Shown here one piece after another: positions 5,496 to 6,484 of a stretch of DNA of 6,484 bases. Under the pieces are notes generated by a model. It ran no database searches, had not been told where the DNA came from, and saw only the letters and a program-made list of their open reading frames with translations. Position 1 is the first letter of the stretch. Each line of letters opens with the position of its first letter. This stretch comes from JBDHTO01 sp039808665 (lineage in GTDB: Bacteria; Pseudomonadota; Alphaproteobacteria; Paracaedibacterales; JAKBAR01). A program made the position numbers and the translations under genes. The stretch lies in assembly GCA_039808665.1 (NCBI GenBank), contig JBDHTO010000070.1:1-6484 (forward strand), read 5' to 3'.

Positions 5496-6484
5496 ATGGA
5501 TTTTGCATCAGCAAAAAGTATTTACATCGACCTCCTCAGAGAAATCGAACGCCACAATAGGCTGTACCACACCCATGACGCTCCAGAAATTACGGACATG
5601 GAGTTTGATGCGTTGGTGGAACAAAAAAAATCCCTTGAAAAAGAATTTCCCTCCCTCGCTGATTTGGCCCCTGAAACTCCAGGAAGTGCAACCCTTCCCG
5701 GGTTTCAAAAAGTTAATCACCAAACGCCCATGCTTTCCCTTGAAAACGCCTTTGATGAAAAAGATTTAAAGGATTTTTTTAATCGTGCTCACCGTTTTTT
5801 AGGTCAATCTTTGGATGGGGATTTTACTTGTGTCGCTGAACCAAAAATTGATGGACTTTCTGCTTCTCTTATTTATCAAAATGGAAAGCTTGTTCAAGCT
5901 GCTACACGTGGAGATGGGCGCACGGGTGAAGACATCACCACGAATGTGAAAACAATCCATGATATTCCCCACCATCTTATGACTTTTCCGGAAGGCCGAC
6001 TTGAGGTACGCGGGGAAATTTATATGCGCCTCAGCGATTTTCACACCCTTAACAAGCTTCGGGAGAGTGAAAATGAACCACCCTTTGCCAATCCACGCAA
6101 TGCTGCAGCGGGATCCATACGCCAACTTGATCCCGACGTAACAGCCTCAAGAAAGCTCCATTTTTTTGCCTATCAGATCATCAGCGAAACAGATCACCTT
6201 TTCACCCATATGGAACGTATCTCCGCCCTTTCAACTATGGGATTCCCCGTCAATCCACACATCCAACTGTGTCATACGCTTCAAGATCTTCTTCGTTTTT
6301 ATGAGAGGATGGAAAGAGAAAGAGACTCACTGGATTACGAGATTGATGGATGTGTTTACAAGATTAATGACCTTTCTTTACAAGAAAGGCTTGGCTTTGT
6401 CGGAAAAGCGCCACGGTTTGCAGTCGCTCATAAGTTCAAAGCAGCAAAGGCACAAAGCCTGATTGAGGATGTTTTGTTTCAAGT
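5496..6484 (+). CDS. ligA: NAD+-dependent DNA ligase LigA, 5' part only
   Basis: The reading frame is open to the window edge, giving 329 full codons of a protein usually near 670-700 residues. LigA seals nicks in DNA during replication and repair, using NAD+ as AMP donor. The N-terminal Ia domain is seen (HNRLYHTHDAPEITDMEFD, 20-38); the final DxxYD of the NMN-binding region reads DMEFD, a Tyr-to-Phe change. PMLSLENAF (78-86) leads into the adenylation domain. AEPKIDGLSASL holds the AMP-accepting Lys117. TRGDGRTGED (137-146), EVRGEIYM (170-177), FANPRNAAAGSIRQLDP (197-213), YEIDGCVYKIN with Lys289 (281-291) and PRFAVAHKF with Lys313 (306-314) are also present. The OB-fold, zinc finger, helix-hairpin-helix and BRCT parts would lie beyond the window. 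The ATG is the only possible start: no ATG, GTG or TTG occurs in frame in the 51 bases back to the rpe start. It is divergent from rpe and has no Shine-Dalgarno. Confidence 0.97.
   Translation, partial: MDFASAKSIYIDLLREIERHNRLYHTHDAPEITDMEFDALVEQKKSLEKEFPSLADLAPETPGSATLPGFQKVNHQTPMLSLENAFDEKDLKDFFNRAHRFLGQSLDGDFTCVAEPKIDGLSASLIYQNGKLVQAATRGDGRTGEDITTNVKTIHDIPHHLMTFPEGRLEVRGEIYMRLSDFHTLNKLRESENEPPFANPRNAAAGSIRQLDPDVTASRKLHFFAYQIISETDHLFTHMERISALSTMGFPVNPHIQLCHTLQDLLRFYERMERERDSLDYEIDGCVYKINDLSLQERLGFVGKAPRFAVAHKFKAAKAQSLIEDVLFQ

Noticed and set aside
5443..5769. Open frame of 108 codons on the plus strand overlapping the start of ligA
   Set aside because: It lies in another frame over a clear LigA N-terminus, has low-complexity, unrecognisable translation, and gains its length from the same bases that encode conserved LigA motifs.

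Overview
The window looks like an ordinary chromosomal stretch from a flagellated alphaproteobacterium with a moderately AT-rich genome. Three things suggest this: a histidinol-phosphate-type aminotransferase with an alphaproteobacterial N-terminus, ribulose-phosphate 3-epimerase directly followed by a heparinase II/III-like protein (from memory, a pairing common in Alphaproteobacteria), and a small CheY with a very short CheZ-like phosphatase. The divergence of several proteins would fit a deep or host-associated lineage, but this is inference; no rRNA or other taxonomic marker is present. The window is densely coding: the longest non-coding stretch is about 150 bases, and there are no tRNAs, rRNAs, insertion sequences, CRISPR arrays or obvious rho-independent terminators.

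Left part (1-2044): the 3' end of a zinc-dependent N-acetylmuramoyl-L-alanine amidase gene (plus strand) meets a leftward three-gene cluster tail to tail, with a 44-base overlap of coding sequence. In transcription order the cluster is cheY (single-domain receiver), a 123-residue CheZ-like CheY-P phosphatase, and a five-helix membrane protein that resembles the DUF5671 family. Gaps of 41-43 bases suggest one operon. CheY and the CheZ-like protein would set the lifetime of the motor signal; the role of the membrane protein is unknown.

Middle (2045-3277): a 150-base divergent region carries a CtrA-like half-site pair on the cheY side and a minimal AUG-UAA start-stop just ahead of hisC on the other side. 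hisC is complete and encodes a PLP-dependent aminotransferase for histidine and/or aromatic amino acid synthesis.

Right part (3274-6484): the leftward pair rpe and heparinase-like gene is translationally coupled (GTGA overlap). Its last gene meets hisC tail to tail with a 4-base overlap. Only 51 bases separate rpe from the divergently transcribed ligA (NAD+-dependent DNA ligase), which runs off the right edge. A perfect TATAAT sits where it would start transcription on the A of the ligA ATG, suggesting a leaderless mRNA.

I do not see a clear novel defence or mobile system. The most interesting items are the minimal CheY/CheZ module with its co-transcribed DUF5671-like membrane protein, and the unusual translation-initiation arrangements of ligA and hisC.
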